Source: an uncultured Dehalococcoidia bacterium
Lineage (GTDB): Bacteria > Chloroflexota > Dehalococcoidia > Lucifugimonadales > G958296245
Reading direction: 5' to 3'
DNA: 64,000 nt
Assembly: GCA_958296245.1 (NCBI GenBank)
Contig: OY282458.1
Span: forward strand, 248,001 to 312,000
Shown here: one piece after another, positions 34,949-44,308 of the stretch
Layout of the letters: each line of letters begins with the position of its first letter
Position numbering within the stretch: position 1 is the first letter of the stretch
Program-made: the position numbers and the translations under genes
Notes under the pieces: model-generated
Database searches by the model: none
Told to the model about the DNA's origin: nothing
Seen by the model: the letters and a program-made list of their open reading frames with translations, nothing else

Positions 34949-35338
34949 TCAGGAGGTCCTCGTCTTGCGGAAGGAGTTCTTGACGGATATCTTGTCGCCC
35001 TGGAAGGTGAAGATGTCACAGCCGCGTACCTCGATCGCGTTGCCGTCCGGCCCCGTTGCTTTGAATGTCCACTCGGAGGCTCCGCGGTCGCCAGCCACGA
35101 AGTGGCTATCGTCCACCCACTGACCGTCCGGAAACAGGTCCAGCACCTTCTTGTACCCTTCCCGCACCTGTTCGCGCCCCACGAAACGGGCGCCGTCAAT
35201 GTCTGGGCCGATGGAGAGCTGGAACATGCAGTCGTCCGACATGAATGACATGAGGTCGTCGAGGTCGTGTCTGGTCCATGCGTCCGCGAACTTTGCCAGC
35301 GTCTCCACCGTCACTTGATTCTCTACGCTCGTGCTCAT
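34949..35338 (-). CDS. SnoaL-like / NTF2-fold protein
   Basis: A 129-residue protein with the NTF2-like cone fold pattern: an N-terminal helix (VETLAKFADAWTRHDLDDLMSFMSDDCMFQL), then FVGREQVREGYKKVLDLFPD and strands EWTFKATGPDGNAIEVRGCDIFTFQGDKI. Such proteins act as small isomerases, hydrolases or ligand binders; the catalytic residues vary and the function is unknown. AAAGGAGG is seven bases before ATG 35338; an ATG two codons upstream is too close to that site. Confidence 0.82.
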   Translation of the reverse strand: MSTSVENQVTVETLAKFADAWTRHDLDDLMSFMSDDCMFQLSIGPDIDGARFVGREQVREGYKKVLDLFPDGQWVDDSHFVAGDRGASEWTFKATGPDGNAIEVRGCDIFTFQGDKISVKNSFRKTRTS

Positions 35339-35344
35339 CGACAT

Positions 35345-35481
35345 TCCTCCTTTGGATAGGCTGCGGGAGCTTCCTTGCAGCCATCCCTTCCCGGTCAGGA
35401 AGGGGAATTAGACTAAATCCGAGGCATACCCTCAGACTCCCGGCGAGGGGCTTAGGCCCCTCTGCTCACCCCGTAATTGGG
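35345..35481. repeat. Short dispersed repeat upstream of the SnoaL gene
   Basis: GGATAGGCTGCGGGAG…CCCTTCCCGGTCAGGAAGGGG and CAGACTCCCGGCGAGGGG, followed by GGCCCCTCTGC. Related sequence lies at 24846-24900 and 55160-55240, each next to a small-protein or SDR gene start. Confidence 0.55.
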
Positions 35482-36840
35482 CTAGAACATGGTCAGGTAG
35501 CGGTCGATCTCCCACTGGGAGACCCGGCTGTGGTACTCGCGCCACTCAGCCTCTTTCAGGTTCACGAACTCGTCGTAGATGGGGCCAAGCGCTCCTTGGA
35601 CGACCTCGTCATTGCGGAGCTCGACCAGCGCCTCGGCCAGGGTCTGGGGCAGCTGCCGGATGCCCCTGCGCCGTATCTCCTCCAGGCCCAGATCGTACAG
35701 GTTCCCCAGGTTGGGCTCGCCGGGGTCTAGCTTGCGCCGCACACCGTCGAGGCCGGCCGAGAGGTACGCCGCCATGGCCAAGTACGGGTTGCACGCGGCC
35801 GAAACGGTGCGGTCCTCGAGGTGGCCGGGCCCCGCGGTGCGAATCATCTGGGTCCTGTTGTTGTCGCCGTAGGAGACGAAGGCAGGCGTCCACGTGAACC
35901 CCGACCTGGTGCCGGTCAGGCCGGCGCCCACCTGCAGCCGCTTGTAGCAGTTGACCGTCGGCGAGTTGACGGCGCATAGGGCGGGGGCGTGCTCGAAGAC
36001 GCCGCCGATGAAGTGGTACGCGAACTCCGAGAGGCCAAGGCCCTTCCTGTCGTCCTCGTCCAGGAAGAGATTGTCGCCGGAATCGGCGTCAGCGACGTGG
36101 AAGTGGATGTGCCCCCCGCTCCCGGTCCGGTCCGCGAACGGCTTGGCCATGTGGGTGGCGACGGCGCCGCGCCGCTGTGCGTACTGGCTCGTCATCATCT
36201 TGAAGAAGGTGTACCTGTCCGCCGTCGTCAGGGCGTCGCTGTAGACGAAGTTGACCTCGTATTGGCCGTTCGCGTCCTCGTGGTCCGACTGGTACACGTC
36301 CCAGCCGATACGGGCCATGCCGTCCATCAGGTCCCTCAGGTAGTCCATTACGTTCGCAATGCCCTTGAAGTCGTAGCAAGGCTTCTCGAGCGTATCGACG
36401 TCGTTCGGGTCCCACACCGAAAGGGAGCCGTCCGCGTTCTTCGTTACCAAGAAGTGCTCCGGCTCGATGCCGACGTTGAAGACGTAACCCTCGTGTCTGG
36501 CGGAGGACAGCACCCGCTTGAGGTTGAGCCTGGGACAGTACACGTGGGGAGCGTCGTCCACGTAGAGGTCGGACGCGAAGCGGGCCAAGCCCTCCGTCCA
36601 CGGCGCGACGCTGTAGGAGTCCAAGTCGACCCGGGCCATCATGTCGTGAGAGTGCGGCCCCTGCCCCAGCCCCTGCACCGCCGCCCCGCCGAACCCCGCG
36701 CCTTCGCCTGCAACGTCGTCGAGGTGGGACGCGGGCACCATCTTGACCTTGGGCGCCCCGTGTATGTCGACGAACTGGACGAGCAGGTATTGGACCCCGT
36801 CGTCCCGGATGCGTTGTCGGGCCTGTTCCAAGGTGTCCAT
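35482..36840 (-). CDS. Glutamine synthetase family protein (type III GlnT-like)
   Basis: A 452-residue glutamine synthetase superfamily protein. The N-terminal beta-grasp part has VQYLLVQFVDIHGAPKVKMVP. The catalytic part has VGIEPEHFLV, HEDANGQYEVNFVYSDAL, the GSGGHIHFHV histidine motif and the ATP/glutamate loop NRTQMIR. There is no classical Tyr adenylylation loop. Relatives include GlnT-type enzymes and gamma-glutamylmethylamide synthetase, so it may join glutamate to an amine other than ammonia. AGGAGA lies five bases before ATG 36840. It may be cotranscribed with the SnoaL gene. Confidence 0.88.
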   Translation of the reverse strand: MDTLEQARQRIRDDGVQYLLVQFVDIHGAPKVKMVPASHLDDVAGEGAGFGGAAVQGLGQGPHSHDMMARVDLDSYSVAPWTEGLARFASDLYVDDAPHVYCPRLNLKRVLSSARHEGYVFNVGIEPEHFLVTKNADGSLSVWDPNDVDTLEKPCYDFKGIANVMDYLRDLMDGMARIGWDVYQSDHEDANGQYEVNFVYSDALTTADRYTFFKMMTSQYAQRRGAVATHMAKPFADRTGSGGHIHFHVADADSGDNLFLDEDDRKGLGLSEFAYHFIGGVFEHAPALCAVNSPTVNCYKRLQVGAGLTGTRSGFTWTPAFVSYGDNNRTQMIRTAGPGHLEDRTVSAACNPYLAMAAYLSAGLDGVRRKLDPGEPNLGNLYDLGLEEIRRRGIRQLPQTLAEALVELRNDEVVQGALGPIYDEFVNLKEAEWREYHSRVSQWEIDRYLTMF

Positions 36841-37051
36841 CGCGGTCTCCTGAGGCTGTCCCATGAGCATACGTTCGGGGTGACAACTATAGCATCGGGT
36901 ATATAGGGCCGCAACCGCCGCAGCGCCAGCGGCCGCCCTCGGGGTGTCATTCCGAACGCAGCGCCGGCGGAGTGAGGAACTGAGGCCTCTGGACAGTTAC
37001 GCGCCCCTGTGAAGGAGGCCGCGGCGGACGCTTGGGCATCGCGGGTGACGC

Positions 37052-38104
37052 TCACAGCATCGCCTCGTTGAGGTCCACGCCGAAGCCGGGCCTGTCCGGC
37101 GGCGTCAAATAGCCGTCAACGGCCCGCGGCTCGCCCAGCCATAGCTCGTCTGTGGGCGGCGTCCACCGCTCCGGGTGGGTCTCGGCCAGGTCGTCACAAT
37201 CCGTGGCCGCGATGAAGTGCAGCCCCCATATCTCGCCGCCTCGGTGCGGCGCCACCGGCGCCCCGTGCGACTTGGCCAGATCGAGAATGCGGAGACCTTC
37301 GGTAATGCCGCCGCACCACGTGATGTCCGGCTGCCAGATGTCCAGAGCGCCGGCCTCGGCCACTGCCTCGAAGCCGAAGCGGGTGAACTCATGCTCCCCG
37401 CCGGCAACGTTGATGGGCTTGATCAAAGGCCGCACCGCCGCCTGCTCCCGCAGCAGGTCCGGCGTCAGGATGTCCTCGAACCAGTAGACGTCCAGCCCGG
37501 CCACCGCCTCAGCCATCCGGACGGTCGCCGCCGCATCCCAGGCCATGTAACAGTCGGTCATGATGAGCCCGTCTTCCCCGAACACGCTCCGTGACCGTGC
37601 CGCCGCTGCAACGGTCTTCCTCACGTCCTCCTCCGTGCCTCCGCGTCCGGGTGCGAACTTGTTGGCCGTGTATCCCATGTCTCGGTAGCGCTCCATGTTC
37701 ATGCCGGTGGCGTAGGCTCTGACCTTCCGCTTCCTGATCCCCCCCAGCAGCTCGTACACCGGCTCGCCCCGCGCCCTGCCGAGGAGGTCCCAGAGCGCCA
37801 GGTCGACGCCGCTTATAGCCATGACCGGGATGCCCTTGCGTCCGTAAGGAAGCGACCTAGCGTACATGAGGTCCCATAACCCTCTGACGTCGTCGGTGGA
37901 CTCGACAACGCGCCCGAGCAGCAGTTCACGCAGGTGGCTGTTGACGATCTGGCAGGACGGCGCGCCGCCGCCGCCGTACCCGAGACCCCACGCGCCCGTG
38001 TCGGTCTCTACCCGGACGACTATCTGCCAAAAGTGCGATTGCCAGGCTCCTTTGGGCCGCCGCGTCCACTTGGGGTAGACAGCCCTCACGTCGGTTATCC
38101 TCAT
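37052..38104 (-). CDS. Mandelate racemase / muconate lactonizing enzyme family (rhamnonate dehydratase-like)
   Basis: A 350-residue enolase-superfamily enzyme, which abstracts a proton next to a carboxylate using Mg2+. Metal ligands are visible at MTDCYMAWD, YWFEDILTPD and the GGEHEFTRFGFEAV segment. The last is characteristic of L-rhamnonate dehydratase-type acid-sugar dehydratases, as is PHRGGEIWGLHF. I infer an acid sugar as substrate. The ATG used (MRITDVRAVYPKW) starts the capping domain; an in-frame start 12 codons upstream is possible. It stands alone on the minus strand. Confidence 0.85.
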   Translation of the reverse strand: MRITDVRAVYPKWTRRPKGAWQSHFWQIVVRVETDTGAWGLGYGGGGAPSCQIVNSHLRELLLGRVVESTDDVRGLWDLMYARSLPYGRKGIPVMAISGVDLALWDLLGRARGEPVYELLGGIRKRKVRAYATGMNMERYRDMGYTANKFAPGRGGTEEDVRKTVAAAARSRSVFGEDGLIMTDCYMAWDAAATVRMAEAVAGLDVYWFEDILTPDLLREQAAVRPLIKPINVAGGEHEFTRFGFEAVAEAGALDIWQPDITWCGGITEGLRILDLAKSHGAPVAPHRGGEIWGLHFIAATDCDDLAETHPERWTPPTDELWLGEPRAVDGYLTPPDRPGFGVDLNEAML

Positions 38105-38752
38105 ACCGTGCGCTCCACGGGCCGGTTGCCGTAGGGACATTTGTGATGGATAAGAGAGTGCGTTTGCAAAGTAAGCCCCCCTAAGTTAGTGGCCCAACAT
38201 CATTGTATGAGCATTCCCGCCCACCCGCCCTATGTGGAGGTGGGGGACACCCCCACGCCCCCGGCGAGGGGCTGCGCCCCTCTGCACAACCCCCCGAGGG
38301 TGAACACAGGCAGCCACCAACAGGCTATGTGCGAGGGGCTGCGCCCCTCTGCACAACCCCCGAGGGTGAACACAGGCAGCCACCAACAGGCTATGTGCGA
38401 GGGGCTGCGCCCCTCTGCACAACCCCCGAGGGTGAACACAGGCAGCCACCAACAGGCTATGTGCGAGGGGCTGCGCCCCCTCTGCACACCCCCCGAGGGT
38501 GAACACAGGCAGCCACCAACAGGCTATGTGCGAGGGGCTGCGCTCCTCTGCACACCCCCCGGGGAGAATCCTCCTGGTATCGAGACCGGCAGCGCACCGC
38601 CTGCTCCACGAAGGCGGCCGGCAGCAGCATGGGCCTCGAGGCTGCTAAGTCACGCCGGCACTGATGCTATCATGTCCGCTCAGCAACAGCCGGAGGACGT
38701 GAGGAATGCCCATAATCGACGGTGGGTCAGCGCCTGATGCGCTTCTCGACCT
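38105..38752. repeat. 648-bp gap with four tandem 66-bp repeats
   Basis: GAGGGTGAACACAGGCAGCC starts at 38296, 38362, 38428 and 38495. Each unit runs through CACCAACAGGCTATGTGC to a hairpin GAGGGGCTGCGCCCCTC and CTGCACAACCCC. A partial unit precedes at 38258. The unit is 66 bp (22 codons), so several frames on both strands stay open by chance. No unique spacers separate the units. The array ends near 38560; the 190 bp after it show nothing recognisable. Confidence 0.85.
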
Positions 38753-40657
38753 ATGATCTGCCCTTGGTGCAGTCACCGGAATCTGCCGCGAGCGGAGCTT
38801 TGCGGCGATTGCGGCCGCGACCTCAGGGCCGACGCCGTCTGCGCTTCATGCTCGACCCCGAACCCCGCCGACCATAGGTTCTGCGACGCCTGCGGCTCGG
38901 CGCTGATCGGGCAGCCGGGCTGCACCCCGGTAGGGAATTTGCCAGCAGCGGAGGGGCCGCCTCCCCCCACGACTCGATCCGCCGCCGCACAGGCGCCCGT
39001 AAGGCGGAATCCATCCGTCGGATGGCCCAAGTTCCTGGGGCTGCCCGAACCTGGCATAGTCTGGGACCAGCCGGCGCCGAGGTTGCGCTGGTCATGGGGC
39101 GGCATCCCGGCTTGGGCCGCCCGGAACAGGGTCGAGTTGGCAGTGGTCGTATTGCTGACCATCGCGGCTGGGGCCATACGCATCTATCGCGTGACGGAGG
39201 CGCCGGGGGGGCTGCATGGGGACGAGGCGCTGACCGGCTTGGATGCCCTGCGCGTAGTCAGGGAGGGCTGGATAGGGCCATACGTTGACAGCGCCCTCGG
39301 GCAGACGTCCGGGCCGCTCTACCTCACGGCGCTGGTCTTTGCACTGTCAGGGCCCACAGCGTTCACGCTGCATCTGTCGATGGCTTTGTTCGGTGCCGTT
39401 ACCATCCCGGCCACCTATTTCCTGGCGCGAATCGGCTTCGGTCGCTGGGTGGCGCTGTTTGCCGCCGCAGCCCTCACCTTCTCGTATTGGCACGTCTTCT
39501 ATAGCAGGGCTGCATTCATGCTGATCGCGATGCCTCTGATGACCGCTTTGGCGGCGGCGGCCATCCTGATCGCCCTGAGGTCGTCGACGCGCTGGGCCTG
39601 GCTTCTTGCCGGAGTGCTGCTCGGTTTGGGCGTACATTCGTACAACGGCTATCTCATGTTCCTAGCGATAGTCGCCGTTCTCTTCGGCGTGGTGTTGGTC
39701 CTTGGGAGGGATAATCTGAAGCCTTATGCGGCGGGAATCGCAATCCTCGCCATTGGATCCGTCGCCGCGGCGTTTCCGCTGATCCATTTCGCCTACTCCG
39801 ATCCCGGATCCTACGCCCAACGTTTTCTAATCGCTTCTGTCCACCGTGAGCCGAAGCTCCAAGCCGCGCAGACCGTGGGGGAGAGATTCGAGTATTTCGC
39901 TGGCCGTGTATGGGATGCGGCGATTCTGCCGCTGCATCACCCCGATATCGACTTCGTAGACGGCCTGGGAGGCAGAGGCGCCATGGACCCTATCCTCGGG
40001 TTGTTGGCGTACGCCGGGTTCGCTATTGCAGTTGCGAAATGGCGCAGTCCGCCGCACCTCTTGTTGGCGCTGGCCTTCGTGTTTGGGCTGGGCGTGCTGC
40101 TTCTTGGAAGGGAGAACGTGGGGGAGCTTCGCCGTTCGTTCATCATCGTCCCGTTCGTATATATATTGGCGGGCGTGGCCGTGGTCGCAGGCGGGCGGTT
40201 GGCTGCCCGGTCTCTCGGCGTCAGGGGGAAGCAGTTGGCGTATGCCGGGGGAGCGGTGGTCCTCGTAGCGGCGGCGTCCCTGAACGTGTGGACGTACTTC
40301 GGTGGGGTAGTACGGGAAGAGCACATGGGCTGGGTCTATGCCTCGGACCTGGTGGACGCCCTCGATTCCGCTCACGAGCTGGGCGACCCGGGGAGAGTCT
40401 ACTTCTACTCGGAGCGCTGGCCGTATGACTACGAGACCAGGCTATTCCTGTATCCCGATACGCCGGGGACAGACCGTTCCAGGGAGTTCGGCGAATACTC
40501 GCTGGATAGACTTGATGAAGGGCCGGCGACGTACGTCCTGCTTCCGCCGTATGCAGAGGAGATCGACGCACTTCGGGAGAAGTACCCAGGAGGCGAAGCC
40601 GTCGAGGAGTACGGCAAGGACGGCGTCATGCGGTACGGCATCTACCGCCTACCGTAG
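38753..40657 (+). CDS. Membrane glycosyltransferase (GT39/ArnT-like) with N-terminal double zinc ribbon
   Basis: A 634-residue protein with two unrelated parts. Residues ~1-50 are a double zinc ribbon (CPWC, CGDCG, CASC, CDACG), then a Pro/Ala linker to about residue 125. The first membrane span follows (VELAVVVLLTIAAGAIRIY), and then GGLHGDEALTGLDAL, the acidic loop motif of GT-C enzymes. About ten spans are seen up to residue ~510, and a soluble C-terminus. The zinc ribbon would be cytoplasmic. No SD is obvious. It lacks the C-terminal module of the three glycosyltransferases at 1.7-8.3 kb. The substrate is unknown. Confidence 0.8.
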   Translation: MICPWCSHRNLPRAELCGDCGRDLRADAVCASCSTPNPADHRFCDACGSALIGQPGCTPVGNLPAAEGPPPPTTRSAAAQAPVRRNPSVGWPKFLGLPEPGIVWDQPAPRLRWSWGGIPAWAARNRVELAVVVLLTIAAGAIRIYRVTEAPGGLHGDEALTGLDALRVVREGWIGPYVDSALGQTSGPLYLTALVFALSGPTAFTLHLSMALFGAVTIPATYFLARIGFGRWVALFAAAALTFSYWHVFYSRAAFMLIAMPLMTALAAAAILIALRSSTRWAWLLAGVLLGLGVHSYNGYLMFLAIVAVLFGVVLVLGRDNLKPYAAGIAILAIGSVAAAFPLIHFAYSDPGSYAQRFLIASVHREPKLQAAQTVGERFEYFAGRVWDAAILPLHHPDIDFVDGLGGRGAMDPILGLLAYAGFAIAVAKWRSPPHLLLALAFVFGLGVLLLGRENVGELRRSFIIVPFVYILAGVAVVAGGRLAARSLGVRGKQLAYAGGAVVLVAAASLNVWTYFGGVVREEHMGWVYASDLVDALDSAHELGDPGRVYFYSERWPYDYETRLFLYPDTPGTDRSREFGEYSLDRLDEGPATYVLLPPYAEEIDALREKYPGGEAVEEYGKDGVMRYGIYRLP

Positions 40658-40759
40658 ACGCCGGGGCCGGTCTCGCAGGGTAGAGCTACGAGGGTGTTCG
40701 GCCGCTTGTTGTGGGGTGGAGGCGGGTATACACTGGGCCGGCTGGGCAAGGAGGGCGGG

Positions 40760-42139
40760 GTGATCAGCGAAAGCGCCGGATCGGTTCGCGAAGCGGCTCT
40801 CAAGTATCTGTGGATGCACAACCGGAGTTGGGTCCAGACCGGCGAGGAAGGTGGGCCGCGGGTCATCACCGGGGGCGATGGAGTCAAGGTCGTCGACTCC
40901 GAGGGCCGGACGTGGATCGACGTAAATGGGGGCTACAACTCCGTGAACGTCGGCTACGGGCGCTCCGAGATCGCCTGCGCCGCGTACGACCAGATGCGCC
41001 GCATCGCCTTCTACCCCGTCGGGACGGCAATCCCGCCTACCGTCGAACTCTGCGAGAGGCTGGCCGGAATAACGCCCGGCACGCTGTCGCGCGTATTCCC
41101 CGTTAGCGGCGGCTCTGAGGCAAACGAGACGGCCCTGAAGATTGCGCGCGCGCACGCCCGCCGCATAGGCGAGCCCGGCAGATACAAGGTCATCAGCCGT
41201 GAAGGCTCCTACCATGGCGCGACCGGGGGTGTGCTGTGGCTCGGCAGCTCTGCCGTCTACAGGAGGCAAGACTTCGAGCCAGCCTACCCGGGGATGGTAT
41301 ATGCCCCCCAACCCAATCCATACCGTTGCCCCCTGGGCGGTAGGACCCCTTCCGAGTGTGCGGAGCGGTGCGCGCGGGCCGTGGAAGACCTAATCCTCTT
41401 CCATGGGCCCGAGACGGTACTGGCTTTCATAGGCGAGCCCGTTGCAATCCCAACGGGAGCCGCTGTCCCCGGCGATGAGTACTGGCCGATGATCCGCGAC
41501 ATATGCAGCCGGTACGGCGTGCTTTTGATCGACGACGAGGTCATTTGCGGGTTTGGTAGGACGGGTAGGTGGTTCGGCATCGAACATTGGGACGTGGCGC
41601 CGGACATCATGACCATGTCCAAGGGCATATCAAGCAGCTACCTGCCCCTGGGCGCCGCCGTAGTCAGTAGAGAGGTGGCGGACCTGTTCGTGGGCAAGGA
41701 CAGGAGCCTAGCTCACGTCTTCACGTCGGCGGGGCATCCCGTCGCCGCGGCAGCGGGCCTGAAGAACATCGACGTCATCGAGTCGGAGGGCCTTGTCCAG
41801 AACGCGGCTGAGGTCGGGGCATACCTCAAGGACCAGTTGGAGGGGATGAAGGCTGACCATCCGATCATCGGCGACGTTCGCGGGTTGGGTCTCCTTGCGG
41901 CTGTGGAGCTCGTGGGCGACCGGAAGACCAAAGCCAGGCTGGAAGACCAAGACAGGGTATGCGAGCGGCTCAGCGAGAAGTTCGAGGAGCGCGGGTTGCT
42001 GCTGCGTTCTTCCCGAGGACTGATCGCCATGGGGCCGCCCCTCTGCATTACCAGGGCCGAGGTAGACGAGATCGTTCACGCAGTCGACGTCTCTCTGTGG
42101 GAGGTCGAGGGAGAACTCGGCTTCCCCGGCAATGTCTAA
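40760..42139 (+). CDS. Class III PLP-dependent aminotransferase, copy A
   Basis: A 459-residue fold-type I aminotransferase of the glutamate-1-semialdehyde aminomutase / omega-amino acid type. The cofactor loop is VSGGSEANETALK, the conserved aspartate is in LLIDDEVICGFGRTG, and the PLP lysine is in MTMSKGISSSYLPLGA. GTG 40760 follows GGAGG at good spacing; the longer frame from 40694 starts with low-complexity codons. It overlaps its paralog by eight bases. A cysteine-rich insert (YRCPLGGRTPSECAERC) is shared by both copies and unusual for the family. The amino donor is unknown. Confidence 0.88.
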   Translation: MISESAGSVREAALKYLWMHNRSWVQTGEEGGPRVITGGDGVKVVDSEGRTWIDVNGGYNSVNVGYGRSEIACAAYDQMRRIAFYPVGTAIPPTVELCERLAGITPGTLSRVFPVSGGSEANETALKIARAHARRIGEPGRYKVISREGSYHGATGGVLWLGSSAVYRRQDFEPAYPGMVYAPQPNPYRCPLGGRTPSECAERCARAVEDLILFHGPETVLAFIGEPVAIPTGAAVPGDEYWPMIRDICSRYGVLLIDDEVICGFGRTGRWFGIEHWDVAPDIMTMSKGISSSYLPLGAAVVSREVADLFVGKDRSLAHVFTSAGHPVAAAAGLKNIDVIESEGLVQNAAEVGAYLKDQLEGMKADHPIIGDVRGLGLLAAVELVGDRKTKARLEDQDRVCERLSEKFEERGLLLRSSRGLIAMGPPLCITRAEVDEIVHAVDVSLWEVEGELGFPGNV

Positions 42140-43541
42140 ACCGAATCGTGAGACCGGCCCTGAGGCGGCGATGATGCAACACGTGGACACCGAATCGCTG
42201 CGGCGCTCCGCTTTCGAGCACCTCTGGATGCACAACGCCGACTGGGCGCAGGTCGCGGAAGAGGGCGGGCCGCTCATCATGGTCGCCGGCGACGGGGTGA
42301 GGGTAACCGACTCCGCAGGGGTGACGTGGTTGGACGCTCACGGCGGTTACGCGTCCGTCAACGTCGGGTATGGGCGGACCGAGATCGCGGATGCCGCGCT
42401 CGAGCAGATGAAGCGGCTCGCGTACTTTCCTCAGGGCGCAACCACCGAGGCGTTGGTCTGGCTCGCCCGGAAACTTGCCGAGATCTCCCCCGGAAGTCTG
42501 GAGCGTACCTGGCCGGTTACGGGCGGCTCCGAGGCTAACGAAACGGCGGTCAAGATGGCGCGCGCCTACCACAGGCGCAATGGGGAGGCGGGGCGGTACA
42601 AGGTCATCAGCCGTAAGGGCTCCTACCACGGCGCCACCGGCGGCGTGCTCTGGATGGGTGGAGGCCCGGGCCGCCGGCCGGACTTCGAGCCCGCCTACCC
42701 CGGCATGGTCTACGCCCCTCACCCGGGACACTACCGCTGCGAACTGGGCGGCCGGGACCCGTCCGAGTGTGCGTTGCTCTGCGCGAAGGCCATAGAGGAC
42801 CTGATCATCCTGCACAAGCCCGAGACGGTCGCCGCCGTGATCGGGGAGCCTGCCGCCAGTGGAAGCTTGGTGCCGAGCGGCGAATACTGGCCCGCGGTGC
42901 GCGACATATGCAACCGGTACGGGGTCATCTTGATCGCGGACGAGGTGGTGTGCGGGTTCGGTAGGACGGGCAAATGGTTCGGGATGGAACATTGGGGCGT
43001 CGTGCCGGACATAATGACCGTAGCTAAGGGGATGACCAGCAGCTACCTACCTATGGGAGCGGCGATCGTAAAGAGGGAGGTTGCAGGCGCATTCGCCGGC
43101 GAGGCCGACCTGTTCAGCCAGGCCCTGACCTTCGGAGGGCACCCGGTCGCTGCCGCGGCGGCGCTCGAGAACATCAGAGTCATCGAGCGTGAAGGCTTGG
43201 TGAGCCGATCCGCGGAGATGGGGTCATACCTGCTCGAGGGGCTCACTGCTCTGATGGGGAAGCACTCGATAATAGGCCACGTCGGGGGGCTTGGACTGCT
43301 CATCGGCATGGAGTTGGTCAAGGACCGGAGCGCGAAAGAGCCGTTTCCCCCCGAAGCCCAAGTCGAAGACATGCTGCGGAGGAAGTTCCGAGACCGGCGG
43401 ATAATCTTGGTCTGCGGGCCGTCCGGCTTCAAGCTCTGCCCGCCTCTGTGCATTACGCGGGATGACGCGGACCAACTGACGACGGCCGTCGACGAGGTCC
43501 TTGGCGAGCTTGCGAGCGAATTGGCTGGTATGATCAGCTAG
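42132..43541 (+). CDS. Class III PLP-dependent aminotransferase, copy B
   Basis: A 469-residue paralog of the upstream gene, with VTGGSEANETAVK, LIADEVVCGFGRTG and PLP lysine in MTVAKGMTSSYLPMGA. It carries the same cysteine insert (YRCELGGRDPSECALLC). The ATG overlaps the upstream stop (ATGTCTAA), so the two are translated together; they may form a heterodimer or act on two related substrates. Its N-terminus HLWMHNADWAQVAEEGG matches YLWMHNRSWVQTGEEGG of copy A, so the duplication covers the full gene. Confidence 0.88.
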   Translation: MSKPNRETGPEAAMMQHVDTESLRRSAFEHLWMHNADWAQVAEEGGPLIMVAGDGVRVTDSAGVTWLDAHGGYASVNVGYGRTEIADAALEQMKRLAYFPQGATTEALVWLARKLAEISPGSLERTWPVTGGSEANETAVKMARAYHRRNGEAGRYKVISRKGSYHGATGGVLWMGGGPGRRPDFEPAYPGMVYAPHPGHYRCELGGRDPSECALLCAKAIEDLIILHKPETVAAVIGEPAASGSLVPSGEYWPAVRDICNRYGVILIADEVVCGFGRTGKWFGMEHWGVVPDIMTVAKGMTSSYLPMGAAIVKREVAGAFAGEADLFSQALTFGGHPVAAAAALENIRVIEREGLVSRSAEMGSYLLEGLTALMGKHSIIGHVGGLGLLIGMELVKDRSAKEPFPPEAQVEDMLRRKFRDRRIILVCGPSGFKLCPPLCITRDDADQLTTAVDEVLGELASELAGMIS

Positions 43542-43628
43542 CCGGCCGTTTTCGTCCAAGCCGCCGTTAACCCTCTCCGGCGCGACAGACCGCGCCGGAG
43601 ACATATATAACCCGAACAGGAATTAGTA

Positions 43629-44285
43629 ATGCCCATCTTCAAGTCATCGACGGAATCCGAGAGCAGACCTGATAACCACCAAGCGCCTCCGAGGGTGGCA
43701 ATCTTCATAGACGGGAGCAACCTCTATCACAGCCTGACTGAGAACTGCAAACGCTACGATGTTGACTTCGGCGCCTTTGCCGCCAAGCTCATCGGAGACA
43801 GGCAGCTCTTCCGCACCTACTACTACAACGTCTTGCGCGACCAGGAGAGGAACCCACAAGCGTACCAGGACCAGCAGCGGTTCCTGAATGCGCTGGGCAA
43901 TACGCCCTACCTGGAAGTCCGGCTAGGCACGTCCAAGATGAGGGGCGACGTCTCGGTCGAGAAGGGCGTCGACATCATGATCGCAACCGACATGCTGCGC
44001 ATGGCCTGGCGTGACACCTATGACGTGGCGGTGCTGGTAACGGGGGACGGCGACTTCGCCTACGCGGCGCAGGCGGTCAAAGACCTGGGCAAGCACGTGC
44101 AGATTGCGGCGTTCCAGGCCAATTTGGCCCTGGAGTTGGCCCACGTCGCCGACGAACGCGAGGTGCTTACGCCGGGGTACTTTGATGACCTGTGGAGCCG
44201 GCGCCGGGGCGCTGAAACGCGCCCCAATGGGGACGGCCAACGCCGGGCGTGGCACTTCCCCCGGCTCCGCAACGACCGGTCATAG
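43629..44285 (+). CDS. NYN-domain (LabA/DUF88-like) putative ribonuclease
   Basis: A 218-residue protein with a NYN/PIN-like nuclease fold. Acidic residues at VAIFIDGSNLYHSL (near residue 27), GVDIMIATDML and VLVTGDGDFAYAA are placed as in metal-dependent RNases. The N-terminal 20 residues are disordered-looking, and the C-terminal ~30 are Arg-rich. No partner gene is obvious, as it lies between the aminotransferases and malate synthase. A role in RNA processing or defence is possible but not shown. Confidence 0.85.
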   Translation: MPIFKSSTESESRPDNHQAPPRVAIFIDGSNLYHSLTENCKRYDVDFGAFAAKLIGDRQLFRTYYYNVLRDQERNPQAYQDQQRFLNALGNTPYLEVRLGTSKMRGDVSVEKGVDIMIATDMLRMAWRDTYDVAVLVTGDGDFAYAAQAVKDLGKHVQIAAFQANLALELAHVADEREVLTPGYFDDLWSRRRGAETRPNGDGQRRAWHFPRLRNDRS

Positions 44286-44308
44286 CTGAGGGACCCCTCA
44301 GAACTCGG

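Noticed and set aside
38258..38560. Possible CRISPR array in the 66-bp repeat block
   Set aside because: The units are head-to-tail with no unique spacers, and there is no cas gene nearby.
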